From positions 186,001-250,000 of the forward strand of contig CAWIQF010000015.1 in NCBI GenBank assembly GCA_963838205.1: a DNA stretch of 64,000 nt. Reading direction: 5' to 3'. Each line of letters opens with the position of its first letter. Positions within the stretch are counted from its first letter, which is position 1. The notes below the pieces were generated by a model that was not told where the DNA came from, did not search any database, and saw only the letters and a list, made by a program, of their open reading frames with translations. Positions 61,179 to 64,000 of the stretch are shown in pieces. The position numbers and the translations under genes were made by a program. Origin of the DNA: CAIVVT01 sp963838205. GTDB lineage: Bacteria; Acidobacteriota; Terriglobia; Bryobacterales; Bryobacteraceae.

Positions 61179-61915
61179 CAGACCGGCTCTTCGCTCGCCG
61201 GAACGGCGCCGCGCTTTTCCTCCGCCAGGAACAGCCGCGCCAGTTCGATATCGGAGGCCCGCGTGATTTTGATATTGCGGTCGGAACCCGCCACCACCGT
61301 GACCTCGACATTCTCCAGCCGCTCGACCAGGCTCGATTCGTCGGTCCCGATGAAGCCGTCCTCGCGCGCCTTGGCGACCGCCGCGCGCAGCACATCGGCG
61401 CGAAACGCCTGCGGCGTCTGCGCCAGCACCAGCCGGTCGCGGTTCAGCGTGCCGCGCACGGTGTGCCGCTGCATCTGTTTCACGGTGTCCACCGGCACGA
61501 TCCCAACGATGGCCGCGCCCGTTCGGGCGGCCTGCTCAATCACCTGAACGATGGTTGCGGGCGCGACAAATGGCCGCACTGCGTCGTGCACGGCGACCAC
61601 CTCGACATCCGCGCCCAGCGACGCCAGCGCGTTCTCCACAGATTGCTGCCGTGAATCGCCGCCGGCCACCGTGCGCACCGGCTTCGTGAAACCCTGGTTT
61701 CGGATCACGGCCTCCACCCACTCCAGATCCTCGCCGCGCAGCGCGATGACCACCTCCGTGACCAGCGGGCAGGCGACGAACTTGCGAACCGTGTGCACCA
61801 GCACGGGCTCGCCTTCCAGTTGCATGAACTGCTTGCGGCTCGTGCCGGTGGCCTCGGCGGCCGCTTTCATGCGGGTGCCGAGGCCGGCGGCGGGAAGAAT
61901 AACGGAGACTTTCAT
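61178..61915 (-). CDS. ispD: 2-C-methyl-D-erythritol 4-phosphate cytidylyltransferase
   Basis: 245 aa. CTP-binding N-terminus ILPAAGLGTRM, then SRKQFMQLEGEPVLVHTV (catalytic Lys), AVHDAVRPFV and QTPQAFRADVL, all conserved in IspD. Makes CDP-methylerythritol, two steps before IspF; the kinase IspE is not in the window. Followed directly by ispF and preceded by yacL, an order also known from Bacillus. Confidence 0.96.
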   Translation of the reverse strand: MKVSVILPAAGLGTRMKAAAEATGTSRKQFMQLEGEPVLVHTVRKFVACPLVTEVVIALRGEDLEWVEAVIRNQGFTKPVRTVAGGDSRQQSVENALASLGADVEVVAVHDAVRPFVAPATIVQVIEQAARTGAAIVGIVPVDTVKQMQRHTVRGTLNRDRLVLAQTPQAFRADVLRAAVAKAREDGFIGTDESSLVERLENVEVTVVAGSDRNIKITRASDIELARLFLAEEKRGAVPASEEPV

Positions 61916-61935
61916 AATTGAAAAGCGATCGGCTG

Positions 61936-63066
61936 CTAGCGGCCCGGTGGACTCGCCGCCTGCGGCCCGGCCGCCGTTGCCACGGATGCCGGCGCGGCCG
62001 GTTGAGGCGCGTTGGAGCGCTCGTGCGCGCGCTCCGGCGGCGGCATCGGCGCTTTGTCGTAGACGTGGTGCACGCGATCGTCGAACCGCCCGAAAATCAT
62101 CTTGCCGGCCGTGGTCTGCAGCACGCTCGTCACCGCGATGTCGATGGTTTTCGAGATCATCCGCTTGGCGTTGTCGACCACCACCATCGTCCCGTCGTCC
62201 AGGTAGGCCACGCCCTGGTTGTACTCTTTACCCTCTTTCAGAATGAACACCCGCATGGTCTCGCCCGGCAGCACGATCGGTTTGAGCGAGTTAGCCAGTT
62301 CGTTGATGTTGAGCACTGCCACGCCGTGCAGTTGCGCGACTTTGTTCAGGTTGAAATCATTGGTGACGACCTTGCAGTCGTACACCCGCGCCAGTTCGAT
62401 CAGCTTCAGATCGACCTCGCGCACCTGCGGGAAATCCTCTTCCAGGATCTGCACGTTGATGTGCGCCATTTTCTGGATGCGCTGCAGCACGTCGAGGCCT
62501 CGCCGGCCGCGATTGCGCTTCATCGAATCGGCGGAGTCGGCCACCAGTTGCAACTCCCGCAGGACGAACTGCGGAACCACCAGAATGCCGTCCAGAAACC
62601 CGGTCTCCGCGATGTCCGCGATGCGGCCGTCGATAATGACGCTGGTATCGAGGATCTTGAAGCTCTGTTTGGATACCTTTTCCGCGCCGAACAGACCGCC
62701 CAAAGCGGCCAGATTCAGCATATCGCCCTTGTTTGCGCCGACCACCAGGCCGACGTAAGACATGATGAGCAGGATCATTAACTGCAGGAAGGAAACGGTG
62801 TGACGATCGCCTGGGGTCAATGCCCAGGCCAGAATCAATGAGATCAGGAAAGCACCAAGTATGCCCAGCACCGAGCCGGCTGCCGCGCCGATCAATCTCT
62901 TCAAACTCACCTGTCGGATTCGCAGCTCAAATAAAACGATGCCAATACCCAACCCCAGGCCCGCTCCGGCGGCCTGGAGTGAATCGAGTCCGAAAGGCTT
63001 CAAATACCACGCGGCGACCGACAGGATGAGGACTAAAACAAACCTAAGAAAAAGTAGGTCGTACAT
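61936..63066 (-). CDS. YacL-like membrane PIN/TRAM-domain protein
   Basis: 376 aa. Four membrane helices at about residues 5-120, then a PIN domain from about 138 (ILDTSVIIDGRIADIAETGF, LRELQLVADSADSMKRNRGR, VVTNDFNLNKVA, the conserved Asp set of PIN nucleases), a TRAM domain (GKEYNQGVAYLDDGTMVVVD) and an Ala/Pro-rich tail. Function is unknown; the fold implies RNA binding and cutting at the membrane. Upstream of ispD as in other phyla, which supports the call. Confidence 0.93.
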   Translation of the reverse strand: MYDLLFLRFVLVLILSVAAWYLKPFGLDSLQAAGAGLGLGIGIVLFELRIRQVSLKRLIGAAAGSVLGILGAFLISLILAWALTPGDRHTVSFLQLMILLIMSYVGLVVGANKGDMLNLAALGGLFGAEKVSKQSFKILDTSVIIDGRIADIAETGFLDGILVVPQFVLRELQLVADSADSMKRNRGRRGLDVLQRIQKMAHINVQILEEDFPQVREVDLKLIELARVYDCKVVTNDFNLNKVAQLHGVAVLNINELANSLKPIVLPGETMRVFILKEGKEYNQGVAYLDDGTMVVVDNAKRMISKTIDIAVTSVLQTTAGKMIFGRFDDRVHHVYDKAPMPPPERAHERSNAPQPAAPASVATAAGPQAASPPGR

Positions 63067-63239
63067 GACACCTCACTCTGCCGACACAAAGCGCCTCCCG
63101 CATCATCGGACGCGCGGGCCGCTCTGCGCCATGAGTATACCACTGGGGTCAAGGAAAGGCAGGGGGAAAGAATCGGAGAACAGAAAAGTCTGTCGCTGCG
63201 CGCCACGCGCGCCGGTCGCCGGGAGCGTCGAATCGGGAG

Positions 63240-63746
63240 CTACAGCGCCTTCGCCAGCTCTTCGGCGAACAGCGTTTGCGGCGACTGCGCCTTGCGCACG
63301 TGCTTTTTGCCGCCGCGCCGGCTGCGTTCCAACGGCGATCCGCTGGGCGCGGCGCTGGCTGCACCGGCCGCTACGCTGGTGGTCGCGCCGCTGGTCGCGG
63401 CAGCCGCGGTGGGAGCACTGGCCGCGCGCGGTGGCGGCGCGGAGAAATGCGGACCCTCGCGGCGCATCGGTGGCGCGCTGGCGCCCGTTCTGGACTTGGG
63501 CGGCTGGGCCGGATTGGCCCGCAGCAGGCGGTCCTCGAGCGGGGCGCGGTCAAAACGCTTGATGATGAGGTGCATTTCCTCTTCATTCGGCGCTTCGATA
63601 AACGCGAAACCTTTGGATTCTTGCGTCTCCGGGTTACGGATGACTTTGACTGCGTCGGATACCAAGTTTTCCGCCACAAGCCAGGCCTTGATGTCGTCGG
63701 CCGTGACCCACGGGGGGAGGTTACCAAGAAAAACCGTCGAACTCAT
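63240..63746 (-). CDS. RRM-domain protein with low-complexity C-terminus
   Basis: 168 aa. RNP2-like VFLGNL at the N-terminus and RNP1-like KGFAFIEAP at about residues 45-53 define an RRM. The first helix begins PWVTADDIKAWLVAENLV. The second half is Ala/Ser/Pro-rich, then basic (RSRRGGKKHVRKAQ). The tail differs entirely from the Gly-rich tail of the RRM protein at 53.8 kb. RNA binding is expected. A good promoter lies upstream. Confidence 0.85.
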   Translation of the reverse strand: MSSTVFLGNLPPWVTADDIKAWLVAENLVSDAVKVIRNPETQESKGFAFIEAPNEEEMHLIIKRFDRAPLEDRLLRANPAQPPKSRTGASAPPMRREGPHFSAPPPRAASAPTAAAATSGATTSVAAGAASAAPSGSPLERSRRGGKKHVRKAQSPQTLFAEELAKAL

Positions 63747-64000
63747 GTGTATTGCGGGGAGGCGCTCCGTCGGGGATTAGGACCGGTTCAATCAACCGTG
63801 GTCCAAGCGGCTCTTCAATCATAACACGCTCGTTCTGAAGCGGCAAAGCGCTCAGGCACATGAAATTATCTATATTTTGCAGATTTCCGCGCCGGCGCCT
63901 GGTGCGCCAATGGAAAGAGCGGCCATCTGCCCGCCGCAGATTCCCCGCCGGCCGCGTTTCGAAGGACTCGCGTACGCCGCGGCGGGCCGCAGATGGGTGG
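63747..64000. other. Region right of the RRM gene, to the window end
   Basis: Carries the promoter at 63818-63846 and a low-GC patch at 63858-63885; nothing further can be recognised in the last bases. Confidence 0.4.
63818..63846 (-). promoter_or_regulatory. RRM-gene promoter
   Basis: -35 TTGCCG (63841-63846), 17-bp spacer, -10 TATGAT (63818-63823), giving a 5' UTR of about 65 nt. Confidence 0.65.

Overview
The window is high-GC bacterial chromosome. Its gene content points to an acidobacterium, most likely of the Solibacter/Bryobacter type. This is inferred from gene style, not from a marker gene: a duplicated-permease (ADOP) ABC transporter with its own PadR repressor, MacB-type efflux, Tat-exported glycoside hydrolases, Gfo/Idh and sugar-isomerase genes for sugar catabolism, carboxypeptidase-regulatory-like proteins, and many short intergenic repeat families. 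No plasmid or phage backbone is visible; this looks like core chromosome with small remnants.

Layout. 1-2.8 kb: sugar-acid catabolic operon (truncated Gfo/Idh, aldo/keto reductase, galactonate-dehydratase-like enolase). 2.8-9.1 kb: unknown protein, Tat-exported URO-D-fold protein, and a PDZ/7TM/GAF/PAS histidine kinase with a sigma-54 response regulator. 9.5-11.4 kb: sugar isomerase plus Gfo/Idh. 11.5-16.2 kb: oligopeptidase B, ROK kinase, xylulokinase. 16.2-20.2 kb: repeats, secreted unknown, DUF433/DUF5615 toxin-antitoxin pair, a Tat-signal stub, GH29 fucosidase, UbiX. 20.3-22.7 kb: exported molybdopterin-fold protein, a selenocysteine tRNA, ATP-PEPCK. 22.7-28.7 kb: secreted unknown, S10 peptidase, PHP phosphatase, YgfZ, membrane protein, MBL hydrolase, PH-domain protein. 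28.7-34.7 kb: repeats, DUF4440 lipoprotein, DUF4091 protein, an eroded integrated element next to tRNA-Thr, Rieske protein and MutM. 34.7-41.3 kb: exported repeat-domain protein and two PadR units, one with an ADOP permease. 41.5-49.3 kb: a two-component system followed by a sigma-54-promoter efflux operon. 49.5-53.5 kb: deacetylase-like, PaaK/CapK-like and GT4 genes. 53.8-64 kb: RRM protein, exported unknown, M28 peptidase, COG0523 GTPase, GH116 enzyme, ispF-ispD-yacL, second RRM protein.

How it fits together. The enzymes suggest a heterotroph that degrades plant or microbial glycans (GH29, GH116, DUF4091, sugar kinases, sugar-acid dehydratase) and exports peptidases. The clearest regulatory circuit is at 41.5-49.3 kb. 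There a histidine kinase and a sigma-54 activator lie just before a near-consensus -24/-12 promoter with two inverted-repeat candidate activator sites, driving HlyD, an ABC ATPase, a small secreted protein and a MacB permease. Both PadR genes have a TTGACA promoter whose -10 is covered by a palindrome, and both share a 70-bp upstream element. The selenocysteine tRNA implies UGA recoding in this organism, although no selenoprotein was recognised in the window. Several intergenic regions carry short repeats, including an 11-bp tandem repeat at three loci.
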